Positions 8,736 through 16,734 of a DNA stretch of 64,000 nucleotides are shown one piece after another. Origin of the DNA: DATLGB01 sp038258425 (lineage in GTDB: Bacteria; Actinomycetota; Thermoleophilia; Solirubrobacterales; Solirubrobacteraceae); the NCBI GenBank assembly GCA_038258425.1, contig JBBSPV010000020.1:1-64000 (forward strand). The letters are read 5' to 3'. The notes under the pieces are model-generated. The model did no database searches. It saw only the letters and a program-made list of their open reading frames with translations, and was not told the origin of the DNA. A program made the translations under genes and the position numbers. Position 1 is the stretch's first letter, and every line of letters starts with the position of its first letter.

Positions 8736-9791
8736 ATGGGCGTCATCAATTCCTGGTGGAGCTGGTGGCAGGCGCAGAAGCGCAAGCGCACCGGCCGTGA
8801 GATCGCTGCGGCGCTCGATCGCGCCTACGCGGCGGCCCCGACCCGCACCTTGGACGCCCGTGCGGATCGACTGGTCGTCTTCTCCGACCATCACAAGGGG
8901 GCGCGGGACGGCGCCGATGATTTCCAGCGCTCCGAGCGCACCTACAACGCCGCCTTGACCTACTACGACGCATTGGGCTTTTACCTCCTCGAGCTTGGCG
9001 ACGTGGAGGAGCTGTGGGAGAACACCTTCGAGGAGGTCGCTGCGAGCTACCCGGCCACGTTGCAGCTGGCAGCCGCTTTCCACGCCCGCGGCGGGTACAC
9101 GCGCATGTGGGGCAACCATGACCTGGCCTGGAAGGACACCCAGTTGTTCAAGGCGCGCATGGGGACGTTCGGCTACGACGGCGTCGCCCCGATCGAGGCG
9201 CTGCGGCTCGTCGTGGACGGCTCCGGCGGCGGCGAGCTGTTTCTCGTGCATGGACACCAGGGCACCGCCGACAGCGACCGCCACGCCACGCTGAGCCGCC
9301 TGTTCGTCCACTACGGCTGGCGCAGCCTGCAGCGGCTGCTTGACCGGCCGTGGAACAGCCCGTCCATGGACTGGGAGCTGCGCGGCGAGCACGCGCAGCA
9401 CATGGCGTACTGGGCGACGGAACGCCATCGCGTCGTGGTCGCCGGCCATACCCACCTGCCCGTCTTCTTCGGGCACGAAAAACCGCTCCCGGCCCCGCCG
9501 GAGCAGGACGACGGCCCGACGGACACAGCGGAGGCCGAGGCCCTCAGCGCCGCGCGCGCGGAATGGGCCAAGGCGGAGCTCGAACGGCTCAAGCGCCAGC
9601 GTCCGATCCCGCTGACGACCCCGTGCTATTTCAACACCGGCTGCTGCTCGTTCGGGGACGGCGACATCACCGGGATCGAGCTCGCCGACGGTCAGATCCG
9701 GCTCGTGCGGTGGCCGTGTGACCCGCAGACCGAGCGCGTCGAGCTTGCGGCGATGGAGCTCGACGAGGTATTCGCCGCCACGCGCGACTAA
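8736..9791 (+). CDS. Calcineurin-like metallophosphoesterase
   Basis: A 351-residue predicted dinuclear metal phosphoesterase. The ligand series is SDHH (Asp51, His53), GDVEE (Asp89), GNHD (Asn127, His128), VHGHQG and AGHTH. The first motif has DHH rather than the common DxH spacing neighbour, and GDxxE replaces GDxxD. The N-terminal WWSWWQAQKRKR stretch is amphipathic and may contact membrane. The ATG at 8736 is chosen since it begins the conserved part. The stop overlaps by 4 bases the end of the convergent DUF2235 gene. Substrate unknown; relatives act on phosphoesters including nucleotides and UDP-sugars. Confidence 0.82.
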   Translation: MGVINSWWSWWQAQKRKRTGREIAAALDRAYAAAPTRTLDARADRLVVFSDHHKGARDGADDFQRSERTYNAALTYYDALGFYLLELGDVEELWENTFEEVAASYPATLQLAAAFHARGGYTRMWGNHDLAWKDTQLFKARMGTFGYDGVAPIEALRLVVDGSGGGELFLVHGHQGTADSDRHATLSRLFVHYGWRSLQRLLDRPWNSPSMDWELRGEHAQHMAYWATERHRVVVAGHTHLPVFFGHEKPLPAPPEQDDGPTDTAEAEALSAARAEWAKAELERLKRQRPIPLTTPCYFNTGCCSFGDGDITGIELADGQIRLVRWPCDPQTERVELAAMELDEVFAATRD

Positions 9792-10894
9792 GACGGGGCG
9801 GGACGGTCCTCGACCTGGGTCACCGGCCCTTGGGCACGCGCGTACGCGTCGAGGTTCGCGGGCGCATAGTCGGATCGTTCGGACCGCCGGCGCACGGCAC
9901 TGGAGGCCAGCGACAAGGCCGAACCGTCCGAATCGTCAAGCCGTCTGACGTGTCGGGGCATAAGGTCGTACAGGCCCTTGCGGGAGCTGTGGATCACGCC
10001 CAGGGCGTCCGGGGCGGTGTCGGCGCCCTGCCGGCGTCGCGCGGGGACGGGCGCCGCCGGCCGGGTGAAGTGATCGGCGTCGAAGGCCAGGCCGCACTCG
10101 CGCGCCCGTTGCACCATCCACAACAGAGCGATCTCGGCCAGCGCGGGATTCGGGTAGCCGCCGCCCACGTCGCTGTGGACGCCCGCGAACCAGACCTGCT
10201 CCAGCGTCTGGTCGTCGGCATCGGCCTGGCGCTGCCACAGCGTCGGCCGAAACGGGCCCCGCTGCTCGTCGATGGCCAGCGCCTGGTAGGCGAAGCGCAC
10301 ATGACGGCTCAGCGTCGTGTCGTGAAAGCCCCAGAGCCGCTGGGCGAACGGCAGGCGCAGCCCGTCGATCGGGATGCCGAGCGCCCCTACCGTGTCCCAC
10401 ACGCCGACGAAGTGCACGTCGCACGCCTCGTGGCAGTGCATGCGGCGAAAGATCTGCGCCTCGAGTCCCTCCGGGTGCGTCGTCGGCGCCCGCGACCGAT
10501 ACAGCCGGTAGGCGTCGTCAATGCGGGCCGCATGCTCGCGACGCAGAATTCCAGAATTCCGCACCAAGCCCACGGTGCTTCGTGCCGTGAAGGCACCGCG
10601 ACTGAATCCGAAGAAGTACAGCTCGTCGCCTGGCCGGTAGGTCTCCACGAGGAAGCGGTAGCAGTCGCGGACGTTGCGTCCGAGGCCCAGCCCGAACGCC
10701 CCGCCACGAAGCCGCTCGAAGCGGCGGGTCCCGACGCCCGGTTCGTAGAACAGCGGCTGGGCGACTCCGTCGTCATCCACCCGCGCAACGCCAAGGGCGA
10801 GTTTCGAGACGTTGGTCGGTGCCGGCACGCCGTCGACGACTTCGTCCGGTCGGTTCCACGTTCCGTCACAGCAGACAACGAGCCGACGGGTCAT
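9788..10894 (-). CDS. DUF2235 alpha/beta-hydrolase (Tle1-like phospholipase fold)
   Basis: 368 residues. DUF2235 proteins include the T6SS phospholipase effectors of the Tle1 group. The N-terminal VVCCDGTWN, nucleophile elbow GFSRGAFTAR (Ser98) and a later HSDVGGGYPN block carrying the Asp/His region are all present, with VHFVGVWDTVGALG between. There is no signal peptide. It lies 69 bases downstream of the endolysin gene on the same strand and so could be the third gene of the holin-endolysin unit. A phospholipase next to a peptidoglycan hydrolase and a holin would make a complete envelope-attack set. The enzymatic activity is inferred from the family. Confidence 0.87.
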   Translation of the reverse strand: MTRRLVVCCDGTWNRPDEVVDGVPAPTNVSKLALGVARVDDDGVAQPLFYEPGVGTRRFERLRGGAFGLGLGRNVRDCYRFLVETYRPGDELYFFGFSRGAFTARSTVGLVRNSGILRREHAARIDDAYRLYRSRAPTTHPEGLEAQIFRRMHCHEACDVHFVGVWDTVGALGIPIDGLRLPFAQRLWGFHDTTLSRHVRFAYQALAIDEQRGPFRPTLWQRQADADDQTLEQVWFAGVHSDVGGGYPNPALAEIALLWMVQRARECGLAFDADHFTRPAAPVPARRRQGADTAPDALGVIHSSRKGLYDLMPRHVRRLDDSDGSALSLASSAVRRRSERSDYAPANLDAYARAQGPVTQVEDRPAPS

Positions 10895-10963
10895 GGCGAC
10901 CGGGTCCGTGCCCGTCGACCGGTGGTGTCGTGGCTGGTCGGATACTTCACGGACAGGCGGGCG

Positions 10964-13408
10964 TCATAGATGCCAGGGTGGCCGCGCGTAGCCTTTGAAT
11001 CTGAGGGCGGGGCTGGACGGATCGCGCCGGTGCTCGGCGACGCAGCCGCCGTTCGACTGGCTCCCGCTGCCCGGGTTGGCGCTGGTGTTGCCGCCGATCA
11101 CGTCGAACGGTCGGGCGGTTACCAACAGTTCGACATGAGCGGCGACCGCGCTGCCCGGCTCGGTGTAGAGGACGAGGTCGCCCGGCCGTCCGTGCGCGAG
11201 GTTCGGATGCCACGACCAGCCGTGGACTTCGCCGCGGGCGTAGTGCTCGATGGTGGGACAGGCCCGCAGCCATGGCTGGTTCGGAAGTCCGGCGGCGTGC
11301 AGGCACGCGTTGACGAACGAGCCGCACCAGTAGGCGTGCGGTCCGGGTGGGACACCGGCGGCCCGGTTCCACGCGTTGACCTGGGGGCCGGTGTTCGATC
11401 CGGCCGGGATCTCGTGGACGCCGAGATGGTGCCGGCCGTAGGCGATCGCTCGAGCCGGTCCGGCGTGCTGCGACGCCAGCCGCTTGCGCAGTGCCGCGCG
11501 CCATGGCTTGCGTCGGCGGCCGCGCTCGTGTTCGCTCGGGCTGCGTCTCGAGGGATGGCGGATCTTGATTCTGGCCTCGGGTGTCAGGCCATCCCGGTAG
11601 CTGCTCGGGTTGAGCCCGAGGCCGTGGCAGATCTGGTGAGCCGCTCGATGAGTCTCTTCGCCGTATTCACGGTCGACATCGATGCGCTTGCGCATGCGCC
11701 AACGCTCGAAGCGATGGTTGAGCAGCTTCTGTAGCGACGCGATCGAGTCGCTCTTCATGTATGGCGTGACCACGTTGTAGGTCTCGGCGTCGTTCGCGGT
11801 CGACCGGTGGTTGGGCTGTGCGCCCTTAGGCCCGCTCGACGCGGGTGGATGTGGACGTGACTCGACTGGCGGGCTGCCAGATTGCCCGTGGCGGTGCACG
11901 TGCGGCATCAGACGCCTTTCCACACGCGCGAGCCGCGCGATGCGTTCTTTGCGCGCCCTCCCGAGGCGGACGTCGAGTCGGTCGATGACGCCGTCGAGAT
12001 CCCCGTCGGAGAGATCGACGAAGCGAGAGCGTCGCGCCTCCGCCGGCGCCGCCGCCTCGTTGGCAGCTGGTGCCTGGGAGCCGTTCGGGCCGAGCGGCGG
12101 GCTGATGGCCGTCGAACCGGCTTCAACGACAGCCGCGCCGACGGGTTCGCGCCCGCGTGCGAGTTCAGCCTCCTCGACGGCCAGCTCACGCCGCTCGAGC
12201 TCCACGAGGATCTCGAGTTGATGCTCGATGCGCTGAAGACTGCCTGCCGGGCCGGGTGGGTCTGTCGTGCCGCCGGCACCCAGATGGGTCAATAGGCGCT
12301 CGCGCCGGTGCCCGTAGGCCTCGATCCGCTGCCAGGCCTTGTCCGCTTCGGCGTCCAAGCGCTGGAAGGCGTGCACAAGCTGGACGAGCCGCGCGGGCCG
12401 AACCCCCGCCCTGACCCCGGCGGCCGGCGCCGCAGAGCCCGGCTTCGCAGCTTCGCGCCGAGCTTTGATGCGCCGGACGGCTCGCCGTAGCTCATGGGCG
12501 CTCTCGTGGCCGTACGTGCCGTTGGCGGGGAGTTCGTGCTCGGCCTGGAACGCCTTGAGGGCGGCGAGGGTGTCCGCGTCGAAGTGCCGGCGGGCACCGT
12601 CGAGATAGGGCGCGCCGGTCTTGCGCGACGGAACCACCGAGAGCCGTCGCGTGAGCCGCACGACTTCGCTTCCGCGGTCTCCCCGACGCAGCGGCCGGGT
12701 CGGACGCGCCGGTCGCCTCGCGGCGTGGATGCCCGGAGGCGGGGCGAGGCACCGGGGATCCGCGACGCTGAGGTCGACGTTCTGTCCGAGTACGTCGCAG
12801 CTGTGCCCGCCGTAGGCCCCGGCGTACTGCCACGCGCGTTGGCCGGGCTTGTGCCACAGCCTCGCCGGCAGGCCTTGGGCGGCGTACGCGTCATGGGCGA
12901 CGACGCCGTGCGTCACCCAACTGGCGACCCACACGAAGTCGGCATGGACCTTGCCCCGGGCGAAGGCCTTGAGTGGCTCCGGGTTCGCGTAGACGCCGGG
13001 CCGCGCTCCGGCTTTGCGGACCGCGGCGCACCAAGCGCGGACGTACGTGACGACAGCTCCCGGAGCGTGGTTGTACGTGGGAAGTTCCACGTCGAGACAC
13101 AGCGGGAAGTTGCCGCCGTAGCCGAAGCGCTGCGCTCGCTCCAGCGCGTCGTGGGCGTCCCGCTCACCTTGGGCGGACGTCAGCGCCCCTCGAGCCCCCT
13201 GGCCCGCGTAGGTGATCATGAAGCGCTCGATCCCGAGGCCCGCGTACTCGTGGACCAGCTCAGGTGTCCAGCCGCTCGCGCGCGTGCTCGGGCCGCCGAT
13301 GTAGACGTTCCACCACTTGCCTCCGATGTGGTCGAGCATCCGCTTCGCCAGCACCGCCGGGGGTGCATCGCCGCGGTCGAGCCCCTGTAGCGAGGCCCCC
13401 ACCGTCAA
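10964..13408 (-). CDS. Multidomain endolysin-like protein: DUF1906 + peptidoglycan-binding + CHAP-like
   Basis: 814 residues, very long for a lysin. Residues about 5-215 are a DUF1906/Rv2525c-like glycoside-hydrolase-fold domain (LDRGDAPPAVLAKRMLDHIG, CLDVELPTYN, NVDLSVADP). About 245-310 is a peptidoglycan-binding-like domain (FDADTLAALKAFQAEHELPANG). A Glu/Arg-rich, coiled-coil-prone linker spans about 330-500, and a second PG-binding-like helix bundle about 545-605. The C-terminus is a CHAP/NlpC-like amidase or endopeptidase: AYWCGSFVNACLHAAGL with Cys, GDLVLYTEPG, then AAHVELLV with His and IGGNTS. There is no signal peptide, consistent with holin-dependent release. The TTG start overlaps the holin stop (TTGA). 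Confidence 0.85.
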   Translation of the reverse strand: MTVGASLQGLDRGDAPPAVLAKRMLDHIGGKWWNVYIGGPSTRASGWTPELVHEYAGLGIERFMITYAGQGARGALTSAQGERDAHDALERAQRFGYGGNFPLCLDVELPTYNHAPGAVVTYVRAWCAAVRKAGARPGVYANPEPLKAFARGKVHADFVWVASWVTHGVVAHDAYAAQGLPARLWHKPGQRAWQYAGAYGGHSCDVLGQNVDLSVADPRCLAPPPGIHAARRPARPTRPLRRGDRGSEVVRLTRRLSVVPSRKTGAPYLDGARRHFDADTLAALKAFQAEHELPANGTYGHESAHELRRAVRRIKARREAAKPGSAAPAAGVRAGVRPARLVQLVHAFQRLDAEADKAWQRIEAYGHRRERLLTHLGAGGTTDPPGPAGSLQRIEHQLEILVELERRELAVEEAELARGREPVGAAVVEAGSTAISPPLGPNGSQAPAANEAAAPAEARRSRFVDLSDGDLDGVIDRLDVRLGRARKERIARLARVERRLMPHVHRHGQSGSPPVESRPHPPASSGPKGAQPNHRSTANDAETYNVVTPYMKSDSIASLQKLLNHRFERWRMRKRIDVDREYGEETHRAAHQICHGLGLNPSSYRDGLTPEARIKIRHPSRRSPSEHERGRRRKPWRAALRKRLASQHAGPARAIAYGRHHLGVHEIPAGSNTGPQVNAWNRAAGVPPGPHAYWCGSFVNACLHAAGLPNQPWLRACPTIEHYARGEVHGWSWHPNLAHGRPGDLVLYTEPGSAVAAHVELLVTARPFDVIGGNTSANPGSGSQSNGGCVAEHRRDPSSPALRFKGYARPPWHL

Positions 13409-13890
13409 CTCCTCGGCGCGGCCGTCTCGCCGTCGAGCGCGTCGAGCCGGTCGAGCTCGTCGAGCTCGTCAAGCTCGTCGTACTCCGTGACGAGGCCTGC
13501 CCCGTCGGACTCTTCGAGGTCATCGAGGTCATCGAGGTCGTCGACGTCGTCGTCGACCTCGTCGGGCGCCGACCCGAGCTGGTCGACGCCCGAGGCCGCC
13601 TCGGCGGTGCCGGCGGCTGCGATCGTCAGACCACCCTCGGCCCCGGCCTCAGCAAGGGCCAGCTCGTGCGCGAAGCCGGCCTGCCGGGCCTCGTACTTCT
13701 GCCACCCGTGCAGCCACTGCAGGGCGGGGGCGAGGCCAATCAGGGCCCCACCGATGAAGACTTGCTCAATCGAGCCCTTGTCGACTGAGATGCCGGGAAA
13801 GTGCTCAGCCAGGAGGGCGGCGATGGCACCCGCGAGCGGGGCGAAGACGATCGGCGTCAGTACCGCAACGACCCGATTCGGGGTAAGCAT
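13405..13890 (-). CDS. Holin-like two-TM protein with an Asp-rich repeat tail
   Basis: 161 residues from the ATG at 13890 (MLTPNRVVAVLTPIVFAPLAG). Two hydrophobic helices lie at about residues 8-27 and 45-62, separated by a short polar loop, followed by WLHGWQKYEARQA. This resembles actinobacteriophage-type holins, which permeabilise the membrane so that an endolysin can reach peptidoglycan. The C-terminal third is unusual: acidic, Leu-spaced repeats (VDDDVDDLDDLDDLEE and YDELDELDELDRLDALD). The endolysin gene follows with a 4-base overlap, the classic lysis-cassette order. The holin call rests on topology and neighbour, as holins are poorly conserved. Confidence 0.65.
   Translation of the reverse strand: MLTPNRVVAVLTPIVFAPLAGAIAALLAEHFPGISVDKGSIEQVFIGGALIGLAPALQWLHGWQKYEARQAGFAHELALAEAGAEGGLTIAAAGTAEAASGVDQLGSAPDEVDDDVDDLDDLDDLEESDGAGLVTEYDELDELDELDRLDALDGETAAPRS
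13426..13560 (-). repeat. Short tandem repeats encoding the Asp/Leu-rich holin tail
   Basis: Two clusters of imperfect 9-base repeats lie inside the holin-like gene. On the + strand one is built from TCGTCGAGC-type units (13440-13480) and the other from TCATCGAGG-type units (13515-13545). They encode DEL/DDL tripeptide repeats. Such arrays can expand or contract by slippage without losing frame. Confidence 0.6.
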
Positions 13891-14037
13891 GGCTCCCATC
13901 GCTTGGCAGTCGGTCAACGGACGTATTTCGAGGCGAACCGACAGTAAGCCAGCGCCAGCCGGTAAGTCAAGCAGCGCGTACGTGACAAGTGACAGATCGC
14001 ACTTTACGCTGTGCAGGCACTTGCGAGGGTTTGCGAG
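13891..14037. promoter_or_regulatory. Divergent intergenic region between the holin/lysin and SLATT-TIR-SLOG operons
   Basis: The 147 bases separate two divergent operons and must hold both promoters. The sequence is less GC-rich than its surroundings. It includes GTGACA at 13983 and again inside AAGTGACAGATCGC, and TTTACGCT around 14003. No consensus -35/-10 pair with 17-base spacing is convincing. A shared control region would allow the lysis genes and the TIR operon to be regulated together, but nothing here proves that. Confidence 0.35.
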
Positions 14038-14529
14038 ATGGCAGACCAGACGATCGAGATCCCTGCGGCCGCACCGCCGCCCGCGTCGGCGGCGGATCCC
14101 TCCTCAGCGTCGCCCGCCTGGGAGCGACTCGAGGATCAACTGCGCTGGTACGAGCGCAACAGTGCGCACTGCCGACGTGCGTTCCATTGGCTGAAGGTCA
14201 TTCAGATCGTGGTCGCCGCCGCGATACCCGTCATCGCCGCGCTCGAGGCGCCGGTGGCGGTCGCCGGGGTCCTGGGCGCCTCAGTCGTAGTCCTCGAGGG
14301 ATTGCAACAGCTGTTCCAGTACCAGCAGAACTGGACCGCCTACCGCGCCACCGCCGAGGCGTTGAAGCACGAGCGCCTCCTTTACCTCTCTCGTGTGGGG
14401 CCGTACTGCCCCGGCGCCGACCGCGACGCCGCGCTCGCCGAACACGTCGAGGCACGCGTCTCGACCGAGCACGCTGCGTGGGTCAAGGACCGGCGTGAGA
14501 ACCCGCAACGCCCCATGGTCGAGGCGTGA
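14038..14529 (+). CDS. SLATT-domain (DUF4231) two-TM membrane protein, candidate effector
   Basis: 163 residues from the ATG at 14038. A disordered Ala/Pro-rich N-terminus is followed by LEDQLRWYERNSAHCRRAFHWLK and two membrane helices at about residues 52-69 and 73-94. A cytoplasmic helical tail follows, with YRATAEALKHERLLYLSRVGPY, the pattern of the DUF4231/SLATT family. SLATT proteins were described by comparative genomics as two-TM effectors, thought to form pores, in nucleotide-signalling conflict systems with SLOG or SMODS partners. The TIR gene starts inside the stop codon (GTGA), so the stoichiometry is probably coupled. The pore role is family-based prediction. Confidence 0.82.
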   Translation: MADQTIEIPAAAPPPASAADPSSASPAWERLEDQLRWYERNSAHCRRAFHWLKVIQIVVAAAIPVIAALEAPVAVAGVLGASVVVLEGLQQLFQYQQNWTAYRATAEALKHERLLYLSRVGPYCPGADRDAALAEHVEARVSTEHAAWVKDRRENPQRPMVEA

Positions 14530-15683
14530 GCGCCCTCATCTTTCTCAACTACCGGCGCTCGGACTCAGCCGGATGGACACGCCAGCTGCATCGCGATCTC
14601 GGCGAGCGCTTCGGCGGCGAGCGAGTGTTCCGCGACGTCGCGATCGCCCCCGGCGTCGACTTCGTCGACCACATCGAGCGCGTGATGGACGCCTGCAAGG
14701 TGTGCATCGCCGTGATCGGCCCGCAGTGGACTCACGTCACCAACGCCGCGGGTCTACGCCGCCTCGACGATCCTGAGGATCTCGTGCGCTTGGAGATCGA
14801 GCGCGCCCTTGAACGTACCGACGTGCAGGTCATCCCGGTGCTCGTGGACGGCGCGCGCATGCCCGCCGAGCACGACCTGCCGAGCGGGCTCCGCCGCCTG
14901 GCCCGCCGCAACGCCTGCGAGCTCACCGATGTGCGCTGGGACTACGACGTCGAGGTCCTCAGCCGCTGCATCCGACAGGCGGTTGAACCGGCGTCCATCG
15001 AGTCCGAGCCATACGAGGCTGCACCCTCAATCCCGCCTCCCGCGTTGCCGCCCGAGCCGGTCGCCACTCCGGTGGCCGTCCTGCCCGCCGTCCTGGCGAC
15101 GCTCACGGCCGCGGCCATCGCGCGAGTCTTGGCAGCGCTGGTAACCCTTCCCCTCAACCAGGCCAACGACGACTTGTACGGCACCCAGCACCTGGCGCCC
15201 TCCGCGCTCGAACGGGGCATCCTCTGGGCGATCGTCGGGGCGGCCGTCGCCGCGGTCGCGGCGGCGACCTTTGCCCACGTCCGGGTCCCCGTCGGCCAAG
15301 CCCTCGTCGGCGCCAGCGCGGCTGGAATCGGCGGTGCACTGAGCGGAAGCATCCTGGTCGCCCTGACGGAACTGGGACCCAAGGTCGACCTCTCCCCCGA
15401 GCTGGCGACGGCCATGCGAATCTGGCTTCCCGCCGTGGCGCTTGCCGTGGTGCTCGCGCGCGGCACCCAGGCCAGCGCGGTCGAGTGCACGCTGGCCGCC
15501 CTCGCCGGCGTCGCGATCGCGTCGTTGGTGCCGGATTTCGGGGGCTCGGTCGCCAAGCTGTTCGTGCAGGTCGTCCGGACCCTGCTCATCGTCGGAGCGC
15601 CGCTGGCGGTCATCGCCGCCCGGCCGCAACGCGCGACGCTTACGAGCCGTGAAACCACGAGGCGCGGCCCCGCCGCCGCGTGA
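14526..15683 (+). CDS. TIR-domain protein with a C-terminal multi-TM region
   Basis: 385 residues. Residues 1 to about 150 are a bacterial TIR domain: IFLNYRRSDSAGWTRQLHRD (BB-loop region), VFRDVAIAPGVDFVDHIERV, and DPEDLVRLEIERAL. In the last, Glu90 or Glu92 sits where NAD-cleaving TIRs have their catalytic Glu. A proline-rich linker (about 165-182) leads to roughly six hydrophobic segments at about 184-209, 231-250, 257-280, 297-311, 319-336 and 346-365. The protein is thus a membrane-tethered TIR. Bacterial TIRs hydrolyse or cyclise NAD in antiphage systems such as Thoeris. The gene overlaps both neighbours by 4 bases. NADase activity is inferred. Confidence 0.88.
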   Translation: MSALIFLNYRRSDSAGWTRQLHRDLGERFGGERVFRDVAIAPGVDFVDHIERVMDACKVCIAVIGPQWTHVTNAAGLRRLDDPEDLVRLEIERALERTDVQVIPVLVDGARMPAEHDLPSGLRRLARRNACELTDVRWDYDVEVLSRCIRQAVEPASIESEPYEAAPSIPPPALPPEPVATPVAVLPAVLATLTAAAIARVLAALVTLPLNQANDDLYGTQHLAPSALERGILWAIVGAAVAAVAAATFAHVRVPVGQALVGASAAGIGGALSGSILVALTELGPKVDLSPELATAMRIWLPAVALAVVLARGTQASAVECTLAALAGVAIASLVPDFGGSVAKLFVQVVRTLLIVGAPLAVIAARPQRATLTSRETTRRGPAAA

Positions 15684-16345
15684 TCTCCGCCACCGTCCGC
15701 GTCAACAACCAAGACGACCTCGAGCACGCGGTCGCCGCGTTGGCACTCGGCGGCCCAAGGCCAACGCTGGCGCTCGTCGGAGGCGCCGCCGGCATGAGCC
15801 CAGCGACTCGACGACAGGTCGAAGCCCTGTTCGCCACGACCGTCGTGCCGACCCTCGAGGTCCTCGGCGCAGCCGTGGTCGACGGTGGCACAGACGCCGG
15901 CATCATGGCCGCCATGGGCTCCGGACACCGATCATGTGCTGCGACCTTCCCGCTCATCGGCGTCGTGACGAAACGAGGGACCAACCGACTCGAGCCGAAC
16001 CACAGCCACATCCTCGTGGTACCCGGGCAATCCTGGGGCGACGAGGTCCCGTGGCTCGCCGCCGTCGCCACGCTCATCGCCAGTGGAGCGCCATCCGTCA
16101 CGCTGCTGATCAACGGCGGAGACATCGCCTGGCGAGACGTCGGCGAAAGCCTCGCCCGCAGCCGTCCGGTCATTGCACTCGTCGGGACCGGTCGCACCGC
16201 CGACGCGCTCGGAACCGCCATCGACCGGGCCGGCCACGAGACGAGCGACCACTTCGCGGCGTCGGGCTTGCTCACCACCGTGTCTCTCGCTGACCGAGCC
16301 GGGCTCTCCCGCGCTCTCCGAGCCGCCCTCTCAAACGGATCCTGA
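15680..16345 (+). CDS. SLOG-superfamily (LSDAT, TRPM-like) ligand-sensor protein
   Basis: 221 residues with a Rossmann-like fold of the prokaryotic LSDAT (SLOG in TRPM) type. Seen are PTLALVGGAAGM, DGGTDAGIMAAMG, FPLIGVV, the conserved LEPNHSHILVVPGQSWGDEVPWL and LLINGGDIAWRDV. VIALVGTGRTADALG follows. SLOG domains bind nucleotide-derived ligands; in Thoeris ThsA a SLOG domain senses the TIR-made cyclic ADP-ribose isomer. The GTG overlaps the TIR stop (GTGA). With TIR as signal maker, this as sensor and SLATT as membrane effector, the operon has the parts of a split Thoeris-like pathway. Ligand and mechanism are inference. Confidence 0.82.
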   Translation: MISATVRVNNQDDLEHAVAALALGGPRPTLALVGGAAGMSPATRRQVEALFATTVVPTLEVLGAAVVDGGTDAGIMAAMGSGHRSCAATFPLIGVVTKRGTNRLEPNHSHILVVPGQSWGDEVPWLAAVATLIASGAPSVTLLINGGDIAWRDVGESLARSRPVIALVGTGRTADALGTAIDRAGHETSDHFAASGLLTTVSLADRAGLSRALRAALSNGS

Positions 16346-16734
16346 ACCGAGCCGCGGTCGCGCGGCAACCGACACCAAGGCGCCAGCGCAGCACGAGCCT
16401 CAACTCTCCAGCGGGCGAGCGGGTCGGCCTTGGCGGCGGCGAGGTCAGCCTGAACCTCGGCCCAGCTCATGTCGGCGTCGGGGACGTCGGGGTAGATGAG
16501 CACGATCGAGCGGCGCAGGCGGCCAAGGCGGATCGGTTCGGCGTGCGCGGCGCCGGCGGCGCGCACCAACGGGGTTGTGCCGTAGAAACGGCTGGCCGTT
16601 GATGGCGACCAGGAGGACGTCGCGAGGTAGGAGTCAAACCCTGACCGTGGATAGGAGCAGCGCGAGCGTCGCTGTCGATCGGCTCGCAGCGGTGCTCCCT
16701 TCGCGCGGGGCGGCAGCGTGGGTCGCGGGTCAGT
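16346..16734. other. Gap of about 390 bases with a possible decayed coding fragment
   Basis: No intact gene is visible. On the minus strand between about 16640 and 16375, two frames read like one broken protein: DVLLVAINGQPFLRHNP, then after a one-base shift near 16570 VRAAGAAHAEPIRLGRLRRS, followed by IVLIYPDVPDADMSWAEVQA. I do not recognise the family. It looks like a frameshifted remnant, but chance coding-like sequence is possible at this GC content. Confidence 0.3.

Noticed and set aside
13426..13560. Short repeats as a CRISPR array
   Set aside because: The units are 9-base in-frame codon repeats within the holin-like gene, with no spacers of unique sequence.
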